DNA of 64,000 nt, taken from contig NZ_LMPD01000006.1 of NCBI RefSeq assembly GCF_001424305.1, positions 192,490-256,489 on the forward strand, in the 5' to 3' direction. Position numbers and translations under genes: made by a program. Source of the stretch: Pedobacter sp. Leaf176. GTDB lineage: Bacteria; Bacteroidota; Bacteroidia; Sphingobacteriales; Sphingobacteriaceae. Below are positions 9,480-18,315 of the stretch, piece after piece. The notes beneath the pieces are model-generated. The model did not search any database. It was given only the letters and a program-made list of their open reading frames with translations, and had not been told where the DNA came from. Position 1 is the stretch's first letter. Each line of letters begins with the position of its first letter.

Positions 9480-10379
9480 ATGCTTTGGCAATCATATATC
9501 AAGGGTTTTACCGCATATCTAAAACTTGAACGTTCGCTTTCTGGCAATTCTATTGATGCTTACCTGAACGATATCGATAAGTTGAGACAGTATTTTCAAT
9601 CGGTCGATAATCAGCCGAAATTAACAGCAATAAGCCCAAACGATATCAAGCTGTTTATTAGCTGGCTGAACAATCTCGGCATGCTGGGCAGTACGCAAGC
9701 GAGGGTTATTTCAGGATTGAAGGCTTTTTTTTCTTATCTGATGCTGGAGGACATCATTCAAAGCAATCCAATGGTACACACCGAGTCGCCTAAATTAATC
9801 CGGAGATTGCCAGACACCTTAAATATAGATGAAATTAATAGCCTGATTGACGCAATTGATGCATCTAAACCGGAAGGCATGAGAAATAAGGCAATAATTG
9901 AAGTTCTGTATGGTTGTGGCCTGAGGGTTAGTGAACTAACAGAATTGAGACTATCAAATCTTTACCCTCAAATCGAGTTCATAAAAGTAATTGGAAAAGG
10001 AAATAAAGAGCGCTTGGTTCCAATTGGAGGTATTGCTTTGAAATTACTAGATATTTATATAAATCAGATTCGTGTACATCTGAAAATTAAGAAAGGAAAT
10101 GAGGATTTTATTTTTTTAAACAGGTTCGGCGCAAAGTTATCAAGAATAACAATTTTTAACCTGATAAAAACCCTGGCGGTTCAGGCTGGAATAAATAAAA
10201 CAATTAGTCCTCACACTTTGCGACATTCTTTTGCGACACATTTAATCGAAGGCGGTGCCGATTTACGCGCCGTTCAAGAAATGCTTGGCCATTCCAGTAT
10301 TACCACAACCGAAATTTACACCCATATCGACAGAGATTATTTAAGAGAAGTGGTTACCCAGTTCCACCCACGTTCTTAG
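9480..10379 (+). CDS. xerD: Tyrosine recombinase XerD
   Basis: 299 residues, normal for XerC/XerD, with the SAM-like N-terminal core-binding domain (1-105) and a catalytic domain holding Arg149, Lys173, His246, Arg249, His271 and the nucleophile Tyr280 (TTTEIYTHI). XerC/D resolve chromosome dimers at dif at the division site. The housekeeping length and lack of mobile-element neighbours argue against an integrase. It overlaps the convergent prmC stop by four bases. Confidence 0.93.
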   Translation: MLWQSYIKGFTAYLKLERSLSGNSIDAYLNDIDKLRQYFQSVDNQPKLTAISPNDIKLFISWLNNLGMLGSTQARVISGLKAFFSYLMLEDIIQSNPMVHTESPKLIRRLPDTLNIDEINSLIDAIDASKPEGMRNKAIIEVLYGCGLRVSELTELRLSNLYPQIEFIKVIGKGNKERLVPIGGIALKLLDIYINQIRVHLKIKKGNEDFIFLNRFGAKLSRITIFNLIKTLAVQAGINKTISPHTLRHSFATHLIEGGADLRAVQEMLGHSSITTTEIYTHIDRDYLREVVTQFHPRS

Positions 10380-11221
10380 GGATTTGTACGAGCCATTATC
10401 ATCCTGTCCTTCCCCTGCATATCTTTTTTTAATTCAATGTTTTTGAATCCCTTATCTATTAAAATTTGAAGTGTTTCTTCCCATAAAAATTCATTTATTT
10501 CGAAGAATAAATAACCGTTTGGATTCAGATTAGTATAAGCAAAATCAGAAATAGTCTTATAGAAAATCAAGGGATCGTCATCACTTACAAATAACGCAGA
10601 ATGAGGTTCATATGCGATTACGTTTTTGTGCATATCTGCTTTTTCGAGCTGACGGATATACGGCGGATTGCTCACGACAACGTCATAGCTTTTATCACTT
10701 GAATAAGAAAGTATATCTGCTTCAATAAAATCAATGTTCGTTCCGTTTAATATCGCATTCGCTGATGCCACCTTCAGGGCTTCATCCGAAATATCTAAAG
10801 CCGAGACACTAAGGGCAGGCAAATACTTCTTTATTGCAATCGAAATGCATCCAGAACCGGTACCAATGTCTAGAATGGTCTCTTTTTTTTCTTTAATTTC
10901 CTTAATCACCCAATCAACAAGCTCTTCAGTTTCGGGACGGGGAATTAACACGTGTTCATTTATTTTTAAAGGTAAACCATAAAAGACAGTTTCTCCTAGA
11001 ACCTGTTGTACTGGTTTCCCGGTTTTTAAAACGTCCAATACCCTTGTAAGATCATCAGAATCTTTTTCGGTTAATATCCTGTCTTTTTTGATTAATAATT
11101 CACTTTGAGTAACCTTTAAAATGGAGGTAGCAGACAGGTAAAATATCGACTTAGACTCCTCCGTATTGTAAAATTGGTTTAAACTCTGTATATACTCTTT
11201 TTCTAATTCTTTAATATTCAT
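10376..11221 (-). CDS. prmC: Release factor glutamine methyltransferase PrmC (HemK)
   Basis: 281 residues. The N-terminal helical domain binds release factor, and the Rossmann methyltransferase domain has ILDIGTGSGCISI for SAM and the catalytic NPPY (VVVSNPPYIRQ). PrmC methylates the Gln of the GGQ loop in RF1/RF2. It is divergent from ribD. A TAnnTTTG element ends six bases before the ATG, so the mRNA may have no leader. Confidence 0.95.
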   Translation of the reverse strand: MNIKELEKEYIQSLNQFYNTEESKSIFYLSATSILKVTQSELLIKKDRILTEKDSDDLTRVLDVLKTGKPVQQVLGETVFYGLPLKINEHVLIPRPETEELVDWVIKEIKEKKETILDIGTGSGCISIAIKKYLPALSVSALDISDEALKVASANAILNGTNIDFIEADILSYSSDKSYDVVVSNPPYIRQLEKADMHKNVIAYEPHSALFVSDDDPLIFYKTISDFAYTNLNPNGYLFFEINEFLWEETLQILIDKGFKNIELKKDMQGKDRMIMARTNP

Positions 11222-11227
11222 TGGTTA

Positions 11228-11235
11228 CAAAACTA
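11228..11235 (-). promoter_or_regulatory. -7 promoter element for prmC, almost touching its ATG
   Basis: On the minus strand this reads TAGTTTTG (TAnnTTTG). Only six bases separate it from the prmC ATG, so the predicted +1 falls at or next to the start codon. Confidence 0.5.
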
Positions 11236-11269
11236 ATAATTCGGTCGGGCATCCTTGTCATAATTTAAC

Positions 11270-11277
11270 TACTTTTG
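11270..11277 (+). promoter_or_regulatory. -7 promoter element for ribD, almost touching its ATG
   Basis: TACTTTTG (TAnnTTTG) ends five bases before the ribD ATG, so the predicted +1 falls at the start codon and the transcript should be leaderless. There is no room for an FMN riboswitch. Confidence 0.5.
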
Positions 11278-11282
11278 CGTTA

Positions 11283-12335
11283 ATGAATGATGAATTTTAC
11301 ATTAAGCGTTGTTTAGAATTGGCGGCTATAGCTATTGGGAGTGTTAGCCCGAATCCAATGGTTGGTTGCGTTATTGTTGTTGGTGATAAAATCATAGGTG
11401 AAGGTTATCATCAAAAATTTGGCCAAGCACATGCTGAGCCGAATGCAATTAAATCTGTATTTGATAAATATGGCTTAGAGGCCGAAACTTTACTCAAAAA
11501 AGCGACAGCCTATGTAAACTTAGAGCCTTGTGCCCATTTTGGGAAAACACCACCATGCGCTGATTTGTTTGTTAAATACCAACTTAAAAAAGTTGTAATT
11601 GGCAACAGGGACCCTTTTTCAGGTGTAGATGGTAAAGGCATTGTGAAATTGAAAAATGCAGGAATTAATGTGATAAGTGGCGTTTTGGATGAAACATGTA
11701 AGTTTTTTAACCGACGTTTTTTTACCAGGATTCAACAGCAAAGGCCTTTTATCATTTTAAAATGGGCCCAGACGGCAAACGGATATTTTGCAACTGCAGA
11801 TGGTCACCAGAAATGGATTAGTGGCGGTTTGGCAAAACGTATTGCACACAGGTGGCGTACGGAGGAAGATGCCATATTGATTGGCAAGCAAACCGCAATA
11901 ATAGATAACCCCCAGCTTACTTCACGCGAATGGCCGGGTAACAATCCAGTTCGTTTAGTAATCGACAGGGAATTGCAAGTTCCTCACAACAGTCATATTT
12001 TTAATGGAGAAGCGAAAACCATTATCCTTAACGAAATTAAGACGGATGTGGTTGGGAATATACATTACATACAAATGGAGGACATGCGATTTTATCTACC
12101 ACAGAAAATTGCATTCCAACTTTATTTAATGGATATTCAGTCTGTAATTATTGAAGGCGGAGCAAATATTTTAAAGCAGTTTTTAGTTGCTAATCTCTGG
12201 GACGAGGCACGTATTTTCACGTCTGCAACCAGTTGGATAAATGGCGTCCCCTCACCTGTTATAAATGGTAATTTAACTGAAGAAATCCAACTCGGATCAG
12301 ATAAACTTTCCATATATATAAATCAAACAACATAA
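11283..12335 (+). CDS. ribD: Bifunctional deaminase/reductase RibD
   Basis: 350 residues with an N-terminal zinc deaminase domain (His50-Ala-Glu52, with Cys83 and Cys92 in EPCAHFGKTPPCADL) and a C-terminal reductase domain (starting near RPFIILKWAQT). It performs the second and third steps of riboflavin synthesis. It heads a tight plus-strand operon: its TAA overlaps the ATG of the DMT transporter (TAATG). Other rib genes are not in the window. Confidence 0.95.
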   Translation: MNDEFYIKRCLELAAIAIGSVSPNPMVGCVIVVGDKIIGEGYHQKFGQAHAEPNAIKSVFDKYGLEAETLLKKATAYVNLEPCAHFGKTPPCADLFVKYQLKKVVIGNRDPFSGVDGKGIVKLKNAGINVISGVLDETCKFFNRRFFTRIQQQRPFIILKWAQTANGYFATADGHQKWISGGLAKRIAHRWRTEEDAILIGKQTAIIDNPQLTSREWPGNNPVRLVIDRELQVPHNSHIFNGEAKTIILNEIKTDVVGNIHYIQMEDMRFYLPQKIAFQLYLMDIQSVIIEGGANILKQFLVANLWDEARIFTSATSWINGVPSPVINGNLTEEIQLGSDKLSIYINQTT

Positions 12336-13201
12336 TGATTTACATAATTTTAAGTGTTTGTTGCAGTGTAACTGTTGCCGTTTTGCTCAAGCTTGCCAAA
12401 AGATACCGAATCAGTATTATTCAAGCTGTAACAGTTAACTATTTAACTGCGTTAATACTTTGCTTTCTCTTTTTCAATTCGGATATTAAACTTGCAGGTT
12501 ATTCGGCGCCATGGTCAATTTATTCGGGTCTGGCCGTGCTATTACCCACAATATTTCTTTTCCTCGCAGCTTCAGTTAAAAAACTGGGTATTGTTAAAAC
12601 AGATATCGCCCAAAGACTTTCGCTTTTTATTCCAATTTTAGCTGCATATTTCATTTTTAAAGAAGATTTTAGCCAGCTGAAATTTATTGGACTCGGCGTG
12701 GGGTTTACTGCTATTGTTTTAACATTTTTTCGCAAAACTGAAGGTAGTTCAAACCTGAATGATTGGCTGTATCCAATAATGGTATTTTTAGGTTTCGGCA
12801 TTATCGATGTGCTTTTCAAGCAAGTTGCTCTGTATAAAGAATTGCCTTATACAACATCGTTGTTTATTGTTTTTTGTCTTGCTTTCCTGGTTTCGCTTAT
12901 TATAGTATCAATAATGGTGATTACAAAGAAAACAAAACTCCAGCTTGTTAATATTGGCTGTGGCCTGATACTTGGATTGTTTAATTTTGGCAATATTCTA
13001 TTTTATTTAAAAGCTCATAAGGCGTTATCCTCGAACCCGTCTACTGTTTTTGCCGCCATGAATTTAGGCGTTATTGTTGTTGGTACTTTAGTTGGCATAT
13101 TCGTTTTCAAAGAAAAATTGTCTAAACTCAATTATTTTGGAATAGCACTTGCCATCTGTGCCGTTATTTTAATCACATTATCTCAGTTAAATGCTATTTG
13201 A
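12335..13201 (+). CDS. EamA/DMT-superfamily transporter
   Basis: 288 residues that are almost entirely hydrophobic, with about ten predicted membrane helices in two EamA-like halves (residues ~1-135 and ~145-285). The substrate is unknown. Translational coupling to ribD through TAATG raises the possibility of a flavin-related or purine-like substrate, but this is context only. The last 11 bases overlap the next gene. Confidence 0.85.
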   Translation: MIYIILSVCCSVTVAVLLKLAKRYRISIIQAVTVNYLTALILCFLFFNSDIKLAGYSAPWSIYSGLAVLLPTIFLFLAASVKKLGIVKTDIAQRLSLFIPILAAYFIFKEDFSQLKFIGLGVGFTAIVLTFFRKTEGSSNLNDWLYPIMVFLGFGIIDVLFKQVALYKELPYTTSLFIVFCLAFLVSLIIVSIMVITKKTKLQLVNIGCGLILGLFNFGNILFYLKAHKALSSNPSTVFAAMNLGVIVVGTLVGIFVFKEKLSKLNYFGIALAICAVILITLSQLNAI

Positions 13202-13805
13202 CGATTCTTATAAAACCATTTCTGGAAAGACAGAAGGAATTTTTCGGGATAAAGGTAGCAAGTTTATTGCCTATGCCTACCCAATTCGCTCTGAGGAGGA
13301 AGTAAAGCCGATTATCACAAGCCTTAAATATGAACATAATAAGGCCAATCATTTTTGTTATGCTTATCGATTAACCCCTGACAGATCCGTTTTCAGAGTG
13401 AGTGATGATGGGGAGCCATCAGGAACAGCCGGCAGGCCAATCTTAAATTGTTTGTTATCAGAAGATTTAACAAATATACTCATAGTCGTTGTGCGCTATT
13501 TTGGCGGAACCCTGCTTGGCGTGCCCGGATTAATCAATGCATATAAATCGGCCAGTTTGGAAGCTATTAAAACATCAGATGTTATTACTAAAACTGTAAA
13601 TGATATCTACGAAGCTTATTTCGAATATTTGCACATGAATGATGTTATGAAACTGGTGAAAGATGAACAGTTGGAGGTACTTGGTCAGCATTTCGATACG
13701 AACTGTATTCTAAAATTTGAAGTAAGAAAAGCACAATTGAATCCAGTTTTAACTAAGTTTGATAAAATTGATGGTGTTCGGCTCAAATACCTTCATACAA
13801 ATTAG
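13191..13805 (+). CDS. YigZ/IMPACT family protein
   Basis: 204 residues with the UPF0029/IMPACT N-terminal domain (GSKFIAYAYPI, FRVSDDGEPSGTAGRPIL, VVRYFGGTLLGVPGL) and a short C-terminal DUF1949-like part. Relatives bind RNA or ribosome-associated factors, and bacterial function is unclear. The start ATG lies inside the end of the transporter gene, indicating coupled translation. Confidence 0.92.
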   Translation: MLFDDSYKTISGKTEGIFRDKGSKFIAYAYPIRSEEEVKPIITSLKYEHNKANHFCYAYRLTPDRSVFRVSDDGEPSGTAGRPILNCLLSEDLTNILIVVVRYFGGTLLGVPGLINAYKSASLEAIKTSDVITKTVNDIYEAYFEYLHMNDVMKLVKDEQLEVLGQHFDTNCILKFEVRKAQLNPVLTKFDKIDGVRLKYLHTN

Positions 13806-13812
13806 CAGACAT

Positions 13813-14673
13813 ATGAAAATAGCGGAAAGTGATTTAATCATTAATCCTGATGGAAGTATTTATCATTTAAAACTTTTACCCGAAGATGTAGCCGAAACAA
13901 TAATTACAGTTGGTGATCCTGACCGTGTGGGCGAAGTGAGCAAGTATTTTGATAATGTAGAATTAAAAAAAGGCAAACGCGAATTCTTAACCCATACTGG
14001 TTTCGTCGGAAAAAAACGAGTTACCGTACTTTCTACGGGAATCGGAACGGACAACATCGATATTGTTTTTAACGAGTTGGATGCGCTTGCAAATATCGAT
14101 TTTGCAAAAAGGGAAGTGAAAAAACAGCTTACCTCTTTGAATATTATCCGTATCGGAACTTCGGGTGCTGTACAATGCGATATCCCTATCGGAACTATTT
14201 TGGCTTCATCTTATGGTTTAGGCCTGGATGCTCTGATGAATTATTATTTAATTGATTTAGCTGATGATGAGCAAAGCTTACTTGGTGATATTGAATCTCA
14301 TTTCAATCACTTAACAAATATACATCCGTACTTAATTGCCGCTTCTGAAGTTTTGTTAGATACAATCGGGAAAGACCTACCACGGGGAATCACGGTTACT
14401 GCACCAGGCTTTTATGCGCCACAAGGACGTCGGGTTCGTGCTAAGAACGCAGTGCCAGATTTCGTGGAATTGGTTAGCAGTTTTAAAAGTAATCAACATC
14501 GGATTACCAATTTAGAAATGGAAACTGCAGGAATATATGCACTAGCTAAGGCTTTAGGACATAAAGCACTATCGGTGAATGCTATTTTAGCCAGTCGCGT
14601 TAAGTACGAATTTAGTAAAGAGCCAGATAAAGTGGTTGAAAATGCAATTAAATTGGTTCTCGAACGGATTTAG
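13813..14673 (+). CDS. Nucleoside phosphorylase (PNP/UDP family)
   Basis: Start set at ATG 13813 (MKIAESDLI, 286 residues); the track used a TTG inside the preceding gene. Family landmarks are VGDPDRVGEVS near the start, STGIGTDN, the phosphate/ribose loop RIGTSGAVQ and the nucleoside-site NLEMETAGIYAL. These enzymes phosphorolyse purine or uridine nucleosides in salvage. The motif set is closest to uridine phosphorylases, but the base cannot be fixed from sequence. It is the last gene of the ribD operon, seven bases after yigZ. Confidence 0.88.
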   Translation: MKIAESDLIINPDGSIYHLKLLPEDVAETIITVGDPDRVGEVSKYFDNVELKKGKREFLTHTGFVGKKRVTVLSTGIGTDNIDIVFNELDALANIDFAKREVKKQLTSLNIIRIGTSGAVQCDIPIGTILASSYGLGLDALMNYYLIDLADDEQSLLGDIESHFNHLTNIHPYLIAASEVLLDTIGKDLPRGITVTAPGFYAPQGRRVRAKNAVPDFVELVSSFKSNQHRITNLEMETAGIYALAKALGHKALSVNAILASRVKYEFSKEPDKVVENAIKLVLERI

Positions 14674-14700
14674 TATTTGTTATTTCTTAAATTTTCTAAA

Positions 14701-15099
14701 TCAGGCTAATTGAATTTTTTCCTTCACCAACTCGTTTTGTGAGGTATCTAAATAAGTGCAGGTCATTTCGATTAAATCAATAATCCATTTTTCTACACCG
14801 GCATCTGCAGCCTGCTTGCAAAATGTATAATAATCCGTTTCGCCTCTTTGGTGAACTTGTAGAGCATGCTGTAATTTATCTGCTGAAGATTCGTCATTAA
14901 TGACTAAAGACGGTGGATACTCATCAGGGCTCGTTTGAACTGAATAGTCATCATTATCAAAATAAACTGATAGTCCGGTCGAAACATATACATCATTTCT
15001 AACAACACCCATTTCCTTAATCTTTTTGATGAATTTTGGAAAATCGGCTCCCGTTTTTATTCTCGATTCCGATGCCTTAATTTCTTCGATGCTAAACAT
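14701..15099 (-). CDS. DUF1398 family protein
   Basis: 132 residues resembling the YbcV/DUF1398 family: an N-terminal FSIEEIKASESRI then GADFPKFIKKIKEMGV and a C-terminal segment GVEKWIIDLIEMTCTYLD. No function is established for the family. It follows galM after two bases, so it is probably co-transcribed with the galactose gene. Confidence 0.8.
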   Translation of the reverse strand: MFSIEEIKASESRIKTGADFPKFIKKIKEMGVVRNDVYVSTGLSVYFDNDDYSVQTSPDEYPPSLVINDESSADKLQHALQVHQRGETDYYTFCKQAADAGVEKWIIDLIEMTCTYLDTSQNELVKEKIQLA

Positions 15100-15101
15100 A
15101 T

Positions 15102-16151
15102 TTATTTGTAATTTGATATCTTAAAAATCGTTGTTTGCGTATACAAATCTTCAGGCTGCAAAACCGTAGACGGAAATTTCTCAATATTGACAGCATTCGG
15201 GTGGTGCTGGGTTTCAATACAAATTGCATCAAATGCGTCATAGTCTCTTCCACCCTTTCCATTTTTTACTCTTAAATATTTGGAAGTATATACATGAGCA
15301 ACGGGCTCAGTCGTATATACACTTAAAACTAAACCACTCTCATCCTCAAATGTTTTGGAAGCCAAGGTCAGATCCCCGTAAATTTTGTCCAGGACAAAAG
15401 TTTGGTCATATCCTTCTTCTGGATTCCAGTCTCTTGAAACCTCTTTTTCTGTTCGGAAATCAAAGGGCGTGTTTTCCACCGGGATTATTTTTCCAGTCAC
15501 ACAGTAATTTTCATCTTGCTCTAAATAATTGGATGCAAAAATCTGCAGTTTATGTTTGTCAATGCGTCCGCCACCTGGTGCTAAGTTAAAGTAGTCATGA
15601 TGTGTCAAATTTACAGCAGTAGCTTTATCTGTTTCGGCTTCGTAAGTTAAAATCAGTTCGTCATTTTCAGTTAATTCGAAAGTTAAAGCGACTATCAAAT
15701 TTCCAGGAAAGCCTTCTTCGCCATCTACGCTTTCATATTCGAGCGTTACGATGGATTGATTGTCCGCTTCTGAGTCGACTATAGTCCAGAATTTCCTGTC
15801 AAAACCAATAACTCCTCCATGAATTGAATCTGTACCTGTATTTTTAATTAATTGATAATCCTCGTTACCAATACTAAATTTACCGTCTTTTATGCGATTT
15901 GCATACCTCCCAATCACCGCTCCGATGTGAGGATTGTTTTCAAGATATGCGGCATTAACATACTGCTCCAGATCGTCAAAACCTAAAACGATATCCTGCA
16001 AACTGCCTTTGGCATTTTTAACGGTGAATTTATTAATTATTGCACCGTAATTAAGTACCTCAACGCAGGTTCCTTTGCTATTGGTAAGTTCTATTGCGAT
16101 AACTTCCTCTCCATCAATAAATTTTCCGGTAGATGTTTGCTGAATGCTCAT
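15102..16151 (-). CDS. galM: Aldose 1-epimerase (galactose mutarotase)
   Basis: 349 residues of the GalM fold. Catalytic His sits in NLTHHDYFNLA and the C-terminal region has CIETQHHPNAVN. It interconverts alpha and beta anomers of galactose or glucose ahead of galactokinase. It is divergent from galK, with a palindromic gap between them. No lipoprotein signal is present, so a cytoplasmic location is likely. Confidence 0.93.
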   Translation of the reverse strand: MSIQQTSTGKFIDGEEVIAIELTNSKGTCVEVLNYGAIINKFTVKNAKGSLQDIVLGFDDLEQYVNAAYLENNPHIGAVIGRYANRIKDGKFSIGNEDYQLIKNTGTDSIHGGVIGFDRKFWTIVDSEADNQSIVTLEYESVDGEEGFPGNLIVALTFELTENDELILTYEAETDKATAVNLTHHDYFNLAPGGGRIDKHKLQIFASNYLEQDENYCVTGKIIPVENTPFDFRTEKEVSRDWNPEEGYDQTFVLDKIYGDLTLASKTFEDESGLVLSVYTTEPVAHVYTSKYLRVKNGKGGRDYDAFDAICIETQHHPNAVNIEKFPSTVLQPEDLYTQTTIFKISNYK

Positions 16152-16170
16152 AAATTGTAACTTAGGGCTT

Positions 16171-16206
16171 TTGTTTACTGAACAAACATACCAATATTTA
16201 AATATT
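16171..16206. promoter_or_regulatory. Two palindromes in the galM-galK divergent gap
   Basis: TTGTTTACTGAACAA (5-bp arms) and the perfect 14-mer AATATTTAAATATT lie in the 64-base gap between divergent galM and galK. Such symmetry is typical of a shared operator, but no regulator gene is nearby and no known motif is matched. Confidence 0.35.
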
Positions 16207-16215
16207 TTCTAACAA

Positions 16216-17367
16216 ATGAAAATCAAACTTGAGGAAAAATTTGCCGAGCAATACCACAACAATGCCGATGCAGTTTATTTTACACCGGGCCGGGTGAACC
16301 TTATTGGTGAGCACATCGATTACAATGGTGGCTTAGTTATGCCTTGTGCAATCACGCTGGGAACCTGGATCGCGATTGCACCAAACTCCGACAATAAATT
16401 CAGATTTAAAAGTTTAAATTTTGAAGCGCAAACTGAAGTAGAAAGTAATAAAAGTCACCAAAAAAATGGCAGCCTTTGGGCCAATTATCCGATTGGCGTT
16501 ATCAATGAATTTCTGAATGATGGCAAAGAAATCCCAGGTCTGGATTTCCTCTATTTCGGAAATATTCCAATCGGTTCAGGACTTTCCTCCTCTGCTTCTA
16601 TTGAAATTGCAACTGCATTTGCTTTAAATAATTATTTCAATTTAGGCTACGATAATCTTGCATTGGTGAAAATTGCAAAAAGAGTTGAGAACGACTTTAT
16701 AGGACTTAATTCTGGAATTATGGATCAATTTGCAGTAGCCTTTGGTGAAAAAGATAAGGCCATTGTTTTGGATTGTGAATCACTTAAATATAAAATGGTC
16801 GATGTCAATTTAGGTAATTATGTGCTTGCCATTATAAATACTAAAAAACCTCGCGAATTGGCAGATTCCAAATACAATGAGCGTGTTGAAGAATGCCAAA
16901 CGGCCTTGAAATTATTAAATGAGGAGGTTAAGCTCAATAATCTTTGTGAACTGAGCGCTGAAAAATTTGCCTTACATAAGCATTTGATCAAAGATGAGAC
17001 AATTTTAAACCGGGCTACTCATATTGTTAAAGAAAATGATCGCGTTCATTTAGCAGCAAAGGCTTTGAATGCTGGTGAGCTAGATGAGTTTGGCCGATTA
17101 ATGTACGCTTCACATAAATCTTTAAGAGAGCTTTATGAAGTTAGTGGCAAAGAATTAGATACGGTTGTTGATTTTTGTGCAGGCTACGAACACGTAATTG
17201 GTGCAAGGATGACAGGTGCCGGTTTTGGTGGATGTGCAATTGCATTGTTAGAAAAAGGCTTTGAAGAAGATTTTGCCAAATACCTGACTGATTATTACGT
17301 AGAACGAATCGGCTATCCAGCTGAAATCTACATTAGTGAAATTGGTAACGGTCCCGTAAAATTATAG
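16216..17367 (+). CDS. galK: Galactokinase
   Basis: 383-residue GHMP kinase. GRVNLIGEHIDYNGG binds sugar, IPIGSGLSSSASIEIA is the ATP loop, and GARMTGAGFGGCAI is the third GHMP motif. It phosphorylates galactose to galactose-1-phosphate (Leloir pathway). galT and galE are not in the window. Confidence 0.96.
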   Translation: MKIKLEEKFAEQYHNNADAVYFTPGRVNLIGEHIDYNGGLVMPCAITLGTWIAIAPNSDNKFRFKSLNFEAQTEVESNKSHQKNGSLWANYPIGVINEFLNDGKEIPGLDFLYFGNIPIGSGLSSSASIEIATAFALNNYFNLGYDNLALVKIAKRVENDFIGLNSGIMDQFAVAFGEKDKAIVLDCESLKYKMVDVNLGNYVLAIINTKKPRELADSKYNERVEECQTALKLLNEEVKLNNLCELSAEKFALHKHLIKDETILNRATHIVKENDRVHLAAKALNAGELDEFGRLMYASHKSLRELYEVSGKELDTVVDFCAGYEHVIGARMTGAGFGGCAIALLEKGFEEDFAKYLTDYYVERIGYPAEIYISEIGNGPVKL

Positions 17368-17418
17368 TGTTAAATACATTAATCGAATCCCTTATTGGGA
17401 AGAGCGTATTTTCTTGAA

Positions 17419-17949
17419 ATGAAAAAATTAAAATTAGACGAGTTAGATCGACCGGATATAGAAGAATTTAAGGCACAGGAAAAATTGTCCGTTGTGGTGG
17501 TTTTAGATAACGTAAGAAGCATGCATAACATTGGATCAATTTTCAGGACCGCGGATGGATTTGCATTGGAGAAAATTGTTTTATGCGGAATCACTGCACA
17601 ACCGCCACACCGGGAAATAGAAAAAACAGCTTTAGGTGCCACACAATCGGTTGATTGGGTTTATTATCCGGAAACTGTCCATGCTGTCGATGAATTAAGC
17701 GCTTCAGGATATGAAATTATTGCAATTGAACAAGCCAGGGATAGTACCATGCTGAATACTTTCACACCGGAGAAAGCAAAAAAATATGCATTAATTTTTG
17801 GAAATGAAGTTGACGGCGTTAGTGAAGAAGTGATGGCAAAGATTGACAATTGTATTGAAATTCCGCAGTTTGGTACTAAACATTCATTTAATATCACGGT
17901 CGCCGCAGGCATCGTTTTTTGGGATTTCTTTGCTAAACTGAAGGTCTGA
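17419..17949 (+). CDS. SpoU/TrmH family RNA 2'-O-methyltransferase
   Basis: I use ATG 17419 (MKKLKLDE, 176 residues) instead of the TTG at 17395. The SPOUT motifs are all visible: NIGSIFRTADGF (motif 1), ALIFGNEVDGVSEE (motif 2) and CIEIPQFGTKHSFNITVAAG (motif 3). It lacks the N-terminal substrate domain of larger rRNA members. The target RNA, probably tRNA, is not determined. Confidence 0.9.
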   Translation: MKKLKLDELDRPDIEEFKAQEKLSVVVVLDNVRSMHNIGSIFRTADGFALEKIVLCGITAQPPHREIEKTALGATQSVDWVYYPETVHAVDELSASGYEIIAIEQARDSTMLNTFTPEKAKKYALIFGNEVDGVSEEVMAKIDNCIEIPQFGTKHSFNITVAAGIVFWDFFAKLKV

Positions 17950-18315
17950 TTTTTAGTTATCTCGTCAACTAGGTTCTAAATTATTTTGTGATTAAAAGCT
18001 TATAAACCTGATTAAAATAGCTAATATCATTTATAAATTCCTTTCTCAAGATGAAGGACATTTAAAAAATACAAGCTGTTAAAAAAATTGCTTAATATAC
18101 CAACTATAAATGGATTAAAATTTACTTGCAACAATCATTTTAATCCATTTTTTCTGTATTTGTGTAACTTTTTTGAAATAAATTTTAAGCCGCTAATTTA
18201 TTGATTAACAAATTTTTGCCTTATATTTTTTTTATTTGACAGATTTTTTTCTCTACTGACTCAAAACAGTATCACAAAAAAGCTGTTTAAGTTGAAATTA
18301 GAATATAGAAATAAT
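17950..18315. other. 366-bp AT-rich gap upstream of the OmpA gene
   Basis: No convincing ORF. It contains a hairpin terminator (18108-18155) and probably the promoter for the highly expressed-type OmpA gene in the T-rich stretch around 18200-18250, although no exact TAnnTTTG is present. Confidence 0.5.
18108..18155 (+). terminator. Hairpin terminator, possibly for the methyltransferase
   Basis: AAATGGATTAAAAT pairs with ATTTTAATCCATTT around a 13-16 base loop and is followed by T's. It is 160 bases past the methyltransferase stop, so it could also end a small unrecognised RNA. Confidence 0.6.

Noticed and set aside
9480-10379. The tyrosine recombinase as a phage or integron integrase
   Set aside because: Housekeeping length and layout, convergent with prmC, no mobile genes or attachment repeats near it.
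11222-11282. FMN riboswitch before ribD
   Set aside because: Only 61 bases separate prmC and ribD, and the promoter element lies next to the ATG, leaving no leader.
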